From positions 248,001 through 312,000 of the forward strand of contig JAPZLL010000038.1 of the NCBI GenBank assembly GCA_036250225.1: a stretch of 64,000 bases of DNA. The letters are read 5' to 3'. The stretch is from Cercophora sp. LCS_1 (taxonomy: Eukaryota > Ascomycota > Sordariomycetes > Sordariales > Lasiosphaeriaceae). Under the pieces are notes generated by a model. The model was given only the letters and a program-made list of their open reading frames with translations, was not told where the DNA came from and did no database searches. Both the position numbers and the translations under genes were made by a program. Positions 1 through 10,347 of the stretch are shown in pieces; within the stretch, counting starts at the first letter, position 1; every line of letters starts with the position of its first letter.

Positions 1-798
1 GTATTTCATGGTTGGCACGCTCGGCGCCATCTCCGCGGCCGGCGCCAAGTCTACGATCCAGGGTGAGTGATACTGGGACAAATGGGGGCCAATTGGGCTA
101 TGGCGGAGGCATTGGCGTATCTGGGAAGGAATCGCACATGGTGGATCGAATTTGGGGGACGGTGTTGGATACGGTTGCGGGAGACGCGGGAGGCACGGGA
201 CGGGCGCTGACGATGCGATCATTCCAGAGTTCTTGAAGAATATGTCGGCCTCCGCCGACGTTTTGGCCATGGCCAAGGTCGAGGTTGACCTCAACGCCAT
301 TCCTGAGGGCAAGAACGTGAGTGTCCCCTCACTGCCAAGCGGTCCCCGGGGATAGATTACTGATGCGAGGGATATGCAGGTTATCATCAAGTGGAGAGGA
401 AAGCCTGTCTTCATCCGCCACCGTACCGCCGAGGAGATTGAGGAGGCCAACAAAGTCAACGTTGCGTCATTAAGAGATCCCGAGACCGATGACGCCCGTG
501 TCAAGAAGCCCGAGTGGCTTGTCATGCTTGGTAGGTTTGTCGGAACAGGGCGAATCTGCAGCGCACATCGCCCTGTTTTGAAACGGACGTCGAAAGTGAT
601 AACTGACAGCGAGCAGGCGTCTGCACACATCTGGGATGCGTTCCCATCGGCGAGGCTGGCGACTACGGCGGTTGGTTCTGCCCCTGCCACGGCTCTCACT
701 ACGATATCTCTGGCCGCATCAGGAAAGGTCCCGCCCCTCTCAACCTCGAGATTCCCGCGTACGACTTCCCAGAGGAGGACAAGCTTGTGATCGGTTAA
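1..798 (+). CDS. Rieske iron-sulfur subunit of mitochondrial complex III, 3' part
   Basis: Partial gene, cut at the left edge. Exons read as 1-62, 228-316, 380-530 and 617-798; phases join cleanly (1, 0, 1). The protein continues a membrane-anchor/hinge segment (YFMVGTLGAISAAGA), then the KVEVDL and WRGKPVFIRHRT stretches of the head domain. The two 2Fe-2S ligand boxes are intact: CTHLGC (after the last intron) and CPCHGSHYD, with the expected Cys and His ligands. It ends ...DKLVIG-stop, as family members do. The protein passes electrons from ubiquinol to cytochrome c1 in the inner mitochondrial membrane. The presequence and first exon lie outside the window. Identity is secure; N. crassa calls this gene fes-1. 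Confidence 0.95.
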
Positions 799-3485
799 AA
801 GGGGACAAAAGATGTATTAATACGGGACGGTGGGTGACGAGACAGGAGGCGTGGCGGTTCCGGGATCCATCCCTATAGACACCAAGAGACGAAGCGCATG
901 TTTGCTGCTTTGGCTTTTTGGGCATCTGTTTCCCTAGACTTCGATTGCTCTTGGCCAATGCTGCTTGTACAAAAACAAAGACCATTGGAGCATCAAACAT
1001 ACGGAATCCCAAAGCATTTTTTTGTGTCCTCGAGCGTCAGTCTGTTCGAAGAGCAGATCTTGTTTGTGTTATGCGTCAGTAACCCACGGCCAAGCATCAA
1101 GTGGGTGGAGGAGCAACTCGCAGGATCAGCACGTCGACGAGCCAGGTAAAGGCAGGTTGAGGATAGTGATTGCCGTGATGGGCTTAAGAGCTCGGTTCAG
1201 ACTGGCGTGTCGCCACGATGATGTAGGCAGAAGCCAATGAGATGGGATGATAGGGGGCGATGTCTCATGCGTCGGCATCCGGATAAACCATCTCGAAGTT
1301 TGGTTGACGGGCTCAGCCCCATGTTGGGAGATTCTCGCCCCAGCTACCTCGGACAAGTGAGGACTTGGAACCATGCTCACAGACAGCCAGATGAAGCCCA
1401 GAATGTCTTTGAAGCCGCCCTGGGAAGCTTGGATATAGTTGACCCCGTTGATTTGTGGAAAAACGTGGCGATCAAACACTGCCAGTCTCTTGCCAACCGA
1501 TGACAGCTCCCCAAACGGTTCATGCAGGCAGGTAGGATGCCAAAAACCGCCACGACTTGCTTGTCGTCGTCAAGGCATGAATCCGGCACTGCAATGCCCT
1601 GACGCTCGTCCCTGGGGGAGCAACTCGACCGATGGAGATGTGAAATTGGACCATGGGGGCAACGATTGCCATGTTTGCTGGCACCACGATGGGATCAGCC
1701 ATCCTCTGCCCTGTGCCCTGATCGGATCTGCTACCGAGTAGAAACATGGTCCCTGGGTCATTGCGTCGTCCGGATTGCTGGTTTGGGCAAGACGATGGCA
1801 ACGTGCCAGACTCAGGTTCGCTTCTACGGCTGCTTTGGTTCCTGTGTGATGCGGTCACATAAGGCAAGGACGTTAAAGTCAAGAAACCTAGACTTGGCCA
1901 GACTGACGCGACGCGACCGTGAGCACAATAAGGGACAAAAATTCGATATGATGGCCCTCGGCGCCAAATCCCATTTACCAGGCGTCAGTTGGATCCTCTG
2001 TCATTTCGGTTTCGTCTGATGTCCAAGCAGCCAGTTAACCCGGTGTTTTTGTCCAGAGCCTATCAAGACGCCTTGAGACGGCCGTGACGTCGGCGGCAAG
2101 CTGCAGGGAGACAGGAACTAGGCTTCCGGTCCCCAAAGCGGCAGCGGGCGTTTGGAGGCTCTGCGAATTCGGCAGGGCGCACACAGAATTGTGGTTGCGT
2201 GGGTGCGTTGCGGTCGCAAGTTGTTTGTGTTGCGTCGGAGGAATTCTCCGAGGCGAGGTAGCTCAAGCGAGCTCACTAAAATTTACACACAGAAAGGCTG
2301 CCGAGGGTCTGTTAGCGACCACGTCCAAGGGTACGAGACTGGCTTGGCTCGCTTTCCCCTGCAACGCTCGCCAGCCTCTTCACACCATCTCGTTTCTTGA
2401 CGTGCATGCGGCTCCGATTCCTTCTCCACAGCAACCTGAGACAAGCAACGTCCCACCTTCCGTCTGATCTGATGTTAACCGCTATAGCAAGATCGTCTCA
2501 AACCCACGTATGCCTCAGCTAGATGCACCTCTGCGGCTGCAGGCTGCAAGCAGAAACGGCGCGCGTTGTTTGCTGGCGGTTGTTTGTCATGTCGGCAACG
2601 TCACGATCGATCTAACGATCTGACACCTCGACGCCGTGCAGGTCAGAATCGATCCGAGGCAGCCCTTCGTGGGTGCCAGCCACGATTTGAGAAATCCGAC
2701 ACGTTCTAGCGCGGTTGGGTCGCATCTGACCTTCTGGGGTATGAAGCACTGGGCATTTCGCGCATTGCCATCGGATCGGTTCTTTCTGTTGGCTTTCTCT
2801 CTTGCCATTCTCAACAAGACATTAGGCCAAGCGGTTGATGTTTCCCACGCCATCCCATGACGATGCTAGAGATCGCCGTCCTGATATTCACGGGTCGTGG
2901 TTCCCAGGCTCGCTGGAATATCACCAGGGGGTCGAGGCTATCAAACTCCCAAACAACAGGTGCGACTTTTCGCAAAGGCGTCCCGAGGTCTGCTACCACG
3001 CTTGGCGTGGAACGGACCCCTCCCCGCAAACAGACCCCCTGCCCACCCATCCTCGCGCTCAGCATGACGGCGACCCTGAGCAGGCATATCGTTCCGGAGC
3101 CCAGTATAGCCGGCGGCGTCTTCCAGGGCAGCGGCACGGCCACGGAGAGCGCTGCCAGGATGAAGGGCGCGGATCGCTGGACAAGGGCTCTTAGCGAGGG
3201 ACCGAGGATCCCTGGGTGACGCTCACGATGAGACGACGTATCCCGCCCGATCATCGTCGTTGCTGGGCCCGTCCATCATGCCACATAAAAGGCTTGTCTG
3301 CCGTCGTGGAATGGCAGTCTTGTCTCTTTTGCTTCACGCTCTTTCATCTTCTTCGTTCCGTTCCTTCTTTTCTCGGCAGTTCTGTGAACTTTCTGTTTCT
3401 TTACACTCTTTTGGTTTAATCTTCAGGCCGGGCCTCCTTCTCCATTTCGAATTGCGTCGATCGCTACATACGAACTTACGACAAG
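799..3485. other. Intergenic, no gene seen (2.7 kb)
   Basis: Holds the 3' end of the Rieske gene and the promoter of the downstream secreted protein. Open frames are short, lack family resemblance and show no coherent splicing. The last 230 bases (from about 3270) become pyrimidine-rich, as in fungal 5' leaders, with an ACATAAAA stretch near 3281 that could act as a TATA-like element. Confidence 0.6.
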
Positions 3486-5030
3486 ATGAAGTACGAACTT
3501 GCTATGCTTGCGCTCGCGGGCGCCGCCTCGGCCCGCGACTTCACCAAGTATTGGGGCAAGGTTGGCAAGCGTGAGGTGCCCCAGGAGCACTCTCACGAGG
3601 CCATCCTCCAAGCCGCCAACACGGCCCTGAAGCTCAACAACCCCCTCGAGATTCAGGACGCCGTCTTTGCCCTCCTCGGCAATGCCGCCGCAGCTACCGG
3701 TGCCCCCAATGTTGCCGACCTGGACTGCCTGCAGCAGATTATTGCCGACCAGGCCTTTACCAACGCCAAGGCCATCGGCGACATCAACCTCCAAGTCAAC
3801 GCCATCCTGTTCCGCGCCCTTGAGAAGAACACTCTCAGCGTCGGACTTGCCAGCCCTCTCTGCACCCAGGTGGCCGTCAACCCCGAGATTGCTGCCATCC
3901 AGCAGCACCAGGACCCCGCCTCGCCCGAGGCTGTTGTCAACCGGGATATCGAGATCGCCGTTGCCATCCAGCTTGTCCTGCTTGGCGTCGACCCCTTGAT
4001 TGCCCTGACCTCGGGTACCTTCGCCCCTGGTGAGATCGGTGACCCCACCGCTGCCGGCAACACCTGCAACGACGAGACCGACGCCGTCGGCTGCATCATC
4101 TCCCAGGGTCTCCTCACCCCTGCCGTCTCGGAGAACGAGCTCCTCGCTGAGGTTGCCGCCGCCGGTGTCACTGCTGGTGCCGGTGCTGGTGCCGCCGCTG
4201 GTGCTGCTGACGATGCTGCTGCTGGTGAGTTTGAGACCTCTGAACAAGTTGAACGAGATGCTAACCCGCGATAGCCTGCGATGCCGTTGCTGCTGCTCCC
4301 GCCGCTAGCGCTGGTGCTGCTGCCGGTGCTGGTGCTGGTGCCGCCGCCGAGGTCGCGACCGGCACTGTCAACGTTCAGTCTTTCAACGGCAACCTCGGTG
4401 GCCCCGCGCCCCCAGTCCAGAGCACCGCCGGTGCTGACCGCCCCTTTGAGGTCAACGGTGCCACCTTCCTCAACGCCGGTGCTGCCATCCAGCGCTCGTG
4501 CGCCGTCCAGAAGAACGCTTGCTCCAACGCTGCCAACTCTGGCCAGCTTGCCGGCGGCACCGGCCAGTGCGACGCCCAGGAGGCTCAGTGCCTTGCTGCC
4601 AACTCCCGCAAGGCGCGCCGTGAGTCGGTCCGTCGTCGCCAGGCTGCTCTTGACTTTGGTATGTAAATACCCAACAATGTTAGTCATTGCATTTTCCTCC
4701 TTCCCTGCCGCTGCCTTTCCTACCGCTAGAGCTAGTTGCTGACTGGACTCACCTATAGGCAGCTGTGGCAGCCCCGCGATTCAGTTCGCCGTCGGACTTG
4801 ATGGGCGTCAACAGGCTTCGTTCCAGAACGTTAACCTTGCCGATTTCGGCCAGGGATCTGCTCTGAACATCCGCATCAATGCCGACTTCACTTGCGGTCG
4901 TCTTGAGAGCGCGTGCAAGGCGCCCGCAGCGACGGTTCAGGCCTGCCGGGCCGGCGCCGCTGCTGCGGCAGGGGCCAGCGGACAGGCGGCGGCTGATGCA
5001 TTCAACAATGCGTTGGGTGTTTCTGCCTAG
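3486..5030 (+). CDS. Secreted alanine-rich cell-wall-type protein
   Basis: Exons 3486-4224, 4275-4658 and 4759-5030 (phase 1 at both joins) give 464 residues. The N-terminus is a signal peptide (MKYELAMLALAGAASA) followed by a Kex2-type site (VGKR before EVPQ), so the mature protein probably starts near residue 30. The first two thirds are a helical, Ala/Leu/Ile-rich domain with a few cysteines; an Ala-Gly low-complexity linker surrounds the first intron; the C-terminal part carries spaced cysteines (SCAVQKNAC, SCGSPAIQF, TCGRLESAC) and another Ala-rich tail. No GPI-anchor signal or catalytic motif is seen. Similar Ala-rich secreted proteins are widespread in Pezizomycotina and are usually annotated as cell wall proteins; the precise role is unknown. 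Confidence 0.85.
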
Positions 5031-5669
5031 ACTAGGGGTTTGGGACTGTGTAGTTTTAAATAGGATCGGTAGGTGGTAACAGGGTTATGAAACATGTGTA
5101 TGAAGCGATTCAGGAATGGATAGGATTCTTTTTCTTGTAGTTTTCCTCTACTATGGCCCACTGGGGTTTATGAAATGGGCGTCGACGACTTTGTACATGA
5201 GCATGGTTCAGTCGGTTGGTGAAGAGAATTTCAAAGGTGAAAATGGAGGATAATGATAATTCCTTATCCGTGAACCTTGCTCCGTTGATGGTACTGAGGA
5301 TGGCTTGATCTGGAGCCCCGGATTTTCGGGTCATGAGAGATAGATGTCTGGTGCTCTACTCTGATACTGTGTCCCCCCGGGCTCTTAATCTAGCTACGGC
5401 TAAAGTTTACGAGTCCAATACCAGCCTCTTACCGGACTGACACTAGTATTTCTTTAACTACGCTGACACTAGTATCGTCCTTCAGCGCCGCAATCACAAT
5501 CCCGGCGTCTTGAAGATTGAACCCCGGTCCAGAGGCGCAGTTCAGATTGCAACGTTTAAGATGCCATGCTGACTCTTTGTCCTTGCTCTCTGCTCCCTTT
5601 CGAGTCCCATTCCCCAGTCTTCTCCCTGTGAGAACATTACAACCCCTCTCCCAGAGAGCACCAATCAAA
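5031..5669. other. Intergenic, 3' region and peptide-gene promoter
   Basis: No convincing gene. An open frame enters from 5517 in phase with the peptide start at 5670, but the ATG at 5670 directly precedes a hydrophobic signal sequence and is the better start. The 100 bases before it are pyrimidine-rich. Confidence 0.5.
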
Positions 5670-5898
5670 ATGCACTTTCAACTCATCATCCTCTGCGTCG
5701 CAGTTAGCCTTCAAGGCGTCTTTCCTGCTCCGACAGAGAGTCGGCCGGATTTTGGTATTCAAGGTGTGTCTTGGGCAGTTTTGTAGAATACCTGATTTCA
5801 GTGGTTGACACGGATTTATAATAGATCGGTCGGCCGAGCCTCAGGGTCCTAGCTGTCCTGGGGGCAGGTGTTATTGTAATGGGATTCGTATTTGCTAG
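5670..5898 (+). CDS. Small secreted cysteine-rich peptide, tandem copy 1
   Basis: Not recognised as any known family. Exons 5670-5763 and 5825-5898 flank a 61-bp GT-AG intron with a GGTTGACA branch-like site; 94 + 74 nt give 55 residues. Without splicing the frame stops at once inside the intron. Exon 1 encodes a signal peptide (MHFQLIILCVAVSLQGVFPAP) and a short polar stretch. Exon 2 starts in phase 1 and encodes RSAE, then a cysteine-dense C-terminus, SCPGGRCYCNGIRIC, with the last Cys immediately before the TAG. Four cysteines lie in 15 residues. The neighbouring gene at 6105 has the same architecture, which is the main support for this model. Role unknown: a secreted signalling, defence or host-interaction peptide are all possible. 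No dibasic Kex2 site is seen before the Cys region. Confidence 0.6.
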
Positions 5899-6104
5899 CT
5901 CAGTTTCTGTTGGTGATGGACCGGTGATGGAAGTGGACACACCGAGGTGAACAGACAAGGGGTTGTGTAACGCTCGGCAGTTGGTTTTGCGCGGTTAAGG
6001 GTGAATAGCCTAATTTCGGGGGGTTATATTTAGTGGGATCATCGACGACTTTGCGAAAAGTTGGACACATCTTGTCTTTCCCACGATACTTCGTCTCAAA
6101 CACA

Positions 6105-6327
6105 ATGTTCTTCAGGTTGTTGGCAACGGCGGTTGCGAGCTTGTTGATGATGGAATCGCTCGCCTCTGCGATGCCCATGCTGATGGACCATGAAGGAAAC
6201 GGTAACACTCATCTCAGTTCCCCTATCAAAGATATCATCTGACGAGGCTACAGCGGTGATCAGATCCGCAGACCACACTACACCAGGCGGCGATCCATGC
6301 AATCATTACCATCAATACCTCTGCTAG
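6105..6327 (+). CDS. Small secreted cysteine-containing peptide, tandem copy 2
   Basis: Exons 6105-6201 and 6254-6327 flank a 52-bp intron (GTAACA donor, CTGAC branch, CTACAG acceptor); 97 + 74 nt give 56 residues. Exon 1 is a signal peptide (MFFRLLATAVASLLMM, then ESLASA) plus a Met/acidic spacer. Exon 2 has the same phase (1) and the same length (74 nt) as copy 1. It carries RSAD, then PGGDPCNHYHQYLC, again ending in Cys directly before the stop. Copies 1 and 2 share RSA[DE], PGG and a terminal C-x7-C; copy 1 has two extra cysteines. An upstream in-frame ATG at 6033 would bury the signal peptide, so 6105 is preferred. Tandem duplication followed by rapid divergence is inferred. Function unknown. 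Confidence 0.55.
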
Positions 6328-6367
6328 ACTTCAATGCCATCACCGTCCACCCGTTTCTGAACCATCA

Positions 6368-7363
6368 CTACTCCACAATAACCCCCCTCAGAAACTCCAC
6401 AAAATCATCCACCCCCTCTGGCTCATTGATCCAATGCCCCCCCTCCTCATAAACCCTCCATTCGACCTTGAACCCCAACTCACCCAGCCTGTTTGCCAAA
6501 GCCTCACCATCAGTGACGGATACCACTTCGTCATTCCTGCAATGGCCCAAGAATACTGGCATCCCTTTCCCCGTTGCTCTGTTCATTTCCATGCCCATCA
6601 GCTTTAGTGCTTCCTCGGGGAGCCAGCTGGACCACCCGATTAACCCGGCAAAACCGCCTTTGCTCTCTGCGAGGACTGCTGAGATTGCCCTGTTTCGTCA
6701 GCGATTATTCCTTGACTCCCCGTCTTGCCCCCTTTCAACACTCCCCCAACACTCTCTAAAACCCCTTGACACCTCAAACCCATCTCATTCCCTCCCCTGT
6801 TCCTCTTCTTCTTTCTAACCCCTGACACCTGACTAAAACCCCCATCCGCATCCGTAAAATGAAGAAAAAGAAAAGGAGGAAACTCACGTAGCAAACCCCA
6901 TACTGATCCCCCCCAACAGCACCCTCCCCCGTCCATCCTCCCCACATATCCCCTCTTGAAGGATGCCGCTCTCCGTCTTGACAACCTCCGCAACCTGCTT
7001 TATACTCTCCGCCAAACCCCCAACCTGCATCCCCGCCCGTTCCTGCGGGCGCTCGACCGCCCAAATATCAAACCACTGCGACAGGTCCATTTCAAACCGT
7101 TCCGAGCGGAGGGGTGTGGCTTGGGGAAAGACCCATTTTACGGTGGGGAAAAGGGCTGTCAGCGTTCGGTGTTCCACCCCATCTTTTTTCTCTTTTTTCT
7201 CTTTTTTCTCCGTTTCTTCCGTTCCGGGGGTGGCGATTTCAAGGCTCGCTTCGCACTCGATGTGCTCGGCCGCAAACTCTTTTGCTTCCGAGTCGCGGCC
7301 GTGAAGAAGAATAACGGTGTGCGTGTGCGGATGGCCAGGGGAGGGACCGATTGCGCGTGTCAT
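6368..7363 (-). CDS. Acyl-protein thioesterase / carboxylesterase-like hydrolase
   Basis: Exons 7363-6888 and 6689-6368 on the minus strand give 265 residues. The fold is alpha/beta-hydrolase of the phospholipase/carboxylesterase (APT1-like) family: it opens with HTHTVILLHGRDS, has FPQATP-type loops, the nucleophile elbow GGISMG (Ser), the Asp in HCRNDEVV and the His in EEGGHWI, so the Ser-Asp-His triad is complete. The intron lies just after the elbow. Known members cleave acyl thioesters or short esters in the cytosol; the substrate here is unknown. The ATG at 7363 is chosen because MTRAIGPSPGHPHTHT leads straight into the first strand. An odd Lys/Glu insert (EKKEKKEKKD) coded by a 9-bp tandem repeat sits between early strands. 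Confidence 0.88.
7172..7213. repeat. 9-bp tandem repeat inside hydrolase CDS
   Basis: About three copies of a TCTTTTTTC unit on the plus strand (roughly 7182-7211), read on the minus strand as Glu-Lys-Lys units within the thioesterase-like gene. Confidence 0.75.
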
Positions 7364-7645
7364 TTTGCGCAGGCGTACTGCATTTCCGTGGTGCAGGCGA
7401 GGTGGACTTGTCAGGCGAGGCGGGCAAAGGTGAGAAATCAACGAGGGGTTTGAAAAGGTGGGGGGTTTTATCATCAGCAGATTGGCGGTCAAGACGAGGT
7501 TCAGGTATCACCGCAAACCCAAAAGGAATTAAATAGTAGTGGTCACCAAATTGAGGTGATAGATTGGGTAAGAATTGTTGCCTATATGGAGTATAAAAAA
7601 GGTTATTGTCGATATGGTATCGTTGAGTGCAAAAAAAAAAAGACA

Positions 7646-7710
<65 letters not shown>

Positions 7711-8504
7711 GACCCGGACTCAAACCGGAGCCACCCGATGTCCGCATCTTACACATACCCGACGAATTACGATGGCCAGTGAGTTAGACGCCCAGGTCCT
7801 GTTGTGGGGGAGGCAGACCATACATACCATCATTGAGACAGATCACCAATGGCCAAAAGCAGGGCCAAGTCGCCAGCTGTGAGAGCGTTCCTCCATCCAA
7901 CCAAGACATGCCATTATGTCTACATCACGAAAGAAAAGATTTGGAGGTATTGTCTCAGAGTTTCAGTGCCGCATGAGTCACCCCGACAAGAGTTGGTCTG
8001 CATCGACCCACACATGCAGCACATCATTTTCCCGCGAACTGAGTTGGTGGTACGCTTGGTTAGCAAGACTAAATACATGATTCCATGACGCTGATTCTAC
8101 AACGATACAAGTTACCAACTGCATGAGCGCCGTCTCCCTGTGAAATAAACTGGCCTCGAATCTTGTGACCGCTCCGAACACTCTGTCTGAAATGGCTGCG
8201 TATCCTCCACAGTCTCGACTTTGCTGACTTTGCTGGCCACTTCTCGAGCCTGAGATGGGAAGAAACAGCGTTCATTGTAATAGGGTGCGCACTGTCGACA
8301 GGCATCCTCCGGTGTGGGCAAGCGTTTGGGCTGACAAGCGCCCATGTCTTTTTGGGGAGACATCATCTCTTCAAGATGACACGCCATCTGCTCGAGAGAA
8401 TATATCATCTCTTGTGGAGGACACGCGAAGTATTCAGAAAGATAGTGTGACAATCCCCACGGAGGCAAGGGAACCTCCACGTGCTTCCACCTCCAAGACT
8501 CAGT
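7364..8504. other. Intergenic between hydrolase start and RRM gene end
   Basis: Apart from the compound microsatellite I see no gene. Open frames here either overlap the repeat (low-complexity Thr-His or Arg-Glu) or have no ATG. A minus-strand frame at 8112-8480 looks protein-like but begins with GTG, is preceded at once by a stop, and cannot be joined in frame to the RRM gene. Confidence 0.55.
7634..7705. repeat. Compound microsatellite (CA)n(GA)n
   Basis: A poly-A run and an AC dinucleotide tract are followed directly by an AG tract ending near 7705. It lies about 270 bp upstream of the hydrolase start codon and could act on, or vary within, its promoter; that is inference. Confidence 0.95.
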
Positions 8505-10347
8505 CTAGGGCTTGTAGGGATATCCCTGGAGGCTCTCCTCAAGGTCACACGGATCGGGGCCTGGTATCCATCAGTCAGCAAGCAAATCAAATCACCGACA
8601 CAAATAAAAACTCACCAAAGTCGCAGTAGATACCATACTCCTTATACTCCCTCGCCAAAGCCATGCGAGCGGCCTCAGCCTGGCAGCGATAGCTCCCAAA
8701 CCGAAACTCAACCAACTCACGCTCCCTGCCCAACGACTCCATGGCGTCGTCGGGCTTGTAGTAGGTGCGAATGGTGTCAATCTGGAACGTGATCTTGCTC
8801 CGGAAATAGCTGTCCAGACTCTCGGCATTGACAATGTGCTTGGGACCGCTGATGATCAAGACTCTGCTCTTCCTACCGCCGGGGTCCTGCTCGGCCGAGC
8901 GGATGCGGTTCCAGACCACGCGCCCAACATAGTCCGGGCGGCGAATGACCGCAAAACCCTCCATGTGGTACTGGTTGTAGAAGCGCTCGGCGGCAACGCG
9001 CTCAAAGAAGACCACCTTGGCGGCACACGTGTGATGGCCCTTGCACGGGTCGGGCTGGTTGATGTGCGTGGCGTAGATGCGGCCGATATTGCGGATCGAG
9101 CCGAGCAGGTCAGTAGTGGTGAGATCGGGCGAGAGCCCCGTGATGAAGACGCTGCAGTTCTTCTCGGGTGAGATGTCGGCCGACCGGTTACGGTCAATGT
9201 TGGGATTGCCCAGGTAGTTGGGTGAATAGCCTTTGATCATGAGGTCGTAGGGGTCCGGACGGTGCATGTTGCGGATCTCCATGGGTCTGAACGTGCGCTG
9301 GTCCATGTCACCGACGGCAACCGGGGGCGGACGATGCATGATGGGTTCGGCAGGATACTCAAGCTCGGGGGCTGTCGGGCCATACTGAACAAGACCACCG
9401 GCATTCTCTGGCTCTGGCACGGGGCGGGGCGGCGAGTGCTCGTACGGGCTGTTGGCAAATCCGTAGAATGGGCTGGGGAGGGCTGGGGGCTGGATCGGGG
9501 CTCGAACCGGCGTCAGGATAGCAGCAGGGTAGTTGCTGAGCGGGCGCACACCCTGGCCGACGACAGAGGGAGGAGCAAGAGGGATAGGGACCGGGGTGTT
9601 ACTGCTGCCGTCGGAGAAGTTGCGACGCTGGGGCGGCTGGGGAAACAAATTGAGCTCTCTGAAGTCGGGAAGCAGGTTCGATGGGCCTGCGTTGGATCTG
9701 GGACCCCAGAAAGAACGCGCATCATCCAAGCGCTCGCCGCCGTCATGAAGTGTTGCCGAGAGGATGGCCGCATTGCAAGCACTGACACCAGTCGTCAGAG
9801 CCCCATTGCGAATGGCATTGTTGCTGGTAGGAAAGCTCTGGGAACCCTTTGTAAGCAAATGGAGATGGGTAATTAAGGGGAAGACACTTACCTGAGCTGC
9901 CGCATGGAGAGGCTGCGGCTCGGTCATCCGAATATTTGGCATGCTCGCAAGAAGACCTGGGATATACTCGGCAGTCGCGGGATTGTATTTGCTCACCGGC
10001 TTTGCCGCAGGTCTATCTCGCTGCGCGCGGGGAGCCGTAACAGGCCCGGACGAGGTGACGGGCACCGCGGCACTGTCGCGGCGAGGGGCTTGATGCGCGG
10101 ACAAAGAACTCATGCTACTACCTTGAGAAGCTATGATGGTAGTGTCCTCGCTTGAGTTGTTGCTCTTGGAAACGACAGGGATGTAGTCCGGAGAGGTGGG
10201 AGCCGTTGACACCAGGGACGGAGTCGGAGTATGCTTCAAGAGGGTGGTGTAGTTGCTGGAGGAAGATGTATCCGGGTTGCGGTCCTTGGTGGTGCTAGGC
10301 AACCGGGCGCCAGCCTGGCGCTCGCTGCTCGGGTTGTTGTCTGCCAT
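8505..10347 (-). CDS. RNA recognition motif (RRM) protein
   Basis: Exons 10347-9892, 9837-8616 and 8560-8505 give 577 residues. The N-terminal 330 residues are low-complexity (Ser, Pro, Thr, Ala) and likely disordered. The RRM has RNP2-like VFITGL and RNP1-like CAAKVVFF, with FYNQYHMEGFAV between strands; a second RRM-like half (RVLIISGPK ... VEFRFGSYRCQAEAARMAL) follows. The last exon adds a short GPDPCD tail ending KP-stop. The first intron (9838-9891) is 54 nt, in frame and stop-free, but has a perfect GTAAGT donor and CCCAG acceptor, so I treat it as an intron. The start is the ATG at 10347; the open frame upstream begins with TTG only. An RNA-binding, probably post-transcriptional, role follows from the domain; targets are unknown. 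Confidence 0.85.

Noticed and set aside
3653..4687. 344-codon minus-strand frame
   Set aside because: Shadow of the Ala-rich gene; its Ser/Ala/Gly run mirrors the GC-rich codons on the other strand.
5517..5786. Longer single-exon reading of peptide copy 1 from 5517
   Set aside because: It buries the signal peptide and ends inside the intron; the spliced model matches the tandem copy.
8112..8480. Minus-strand frame after the RRM gene, taken at first as its C-terminus
   Set aside because: It starts with GTG after a stop; the in-phase last exon instead is 8560-8505 (GPDPCD...), which fits the family.
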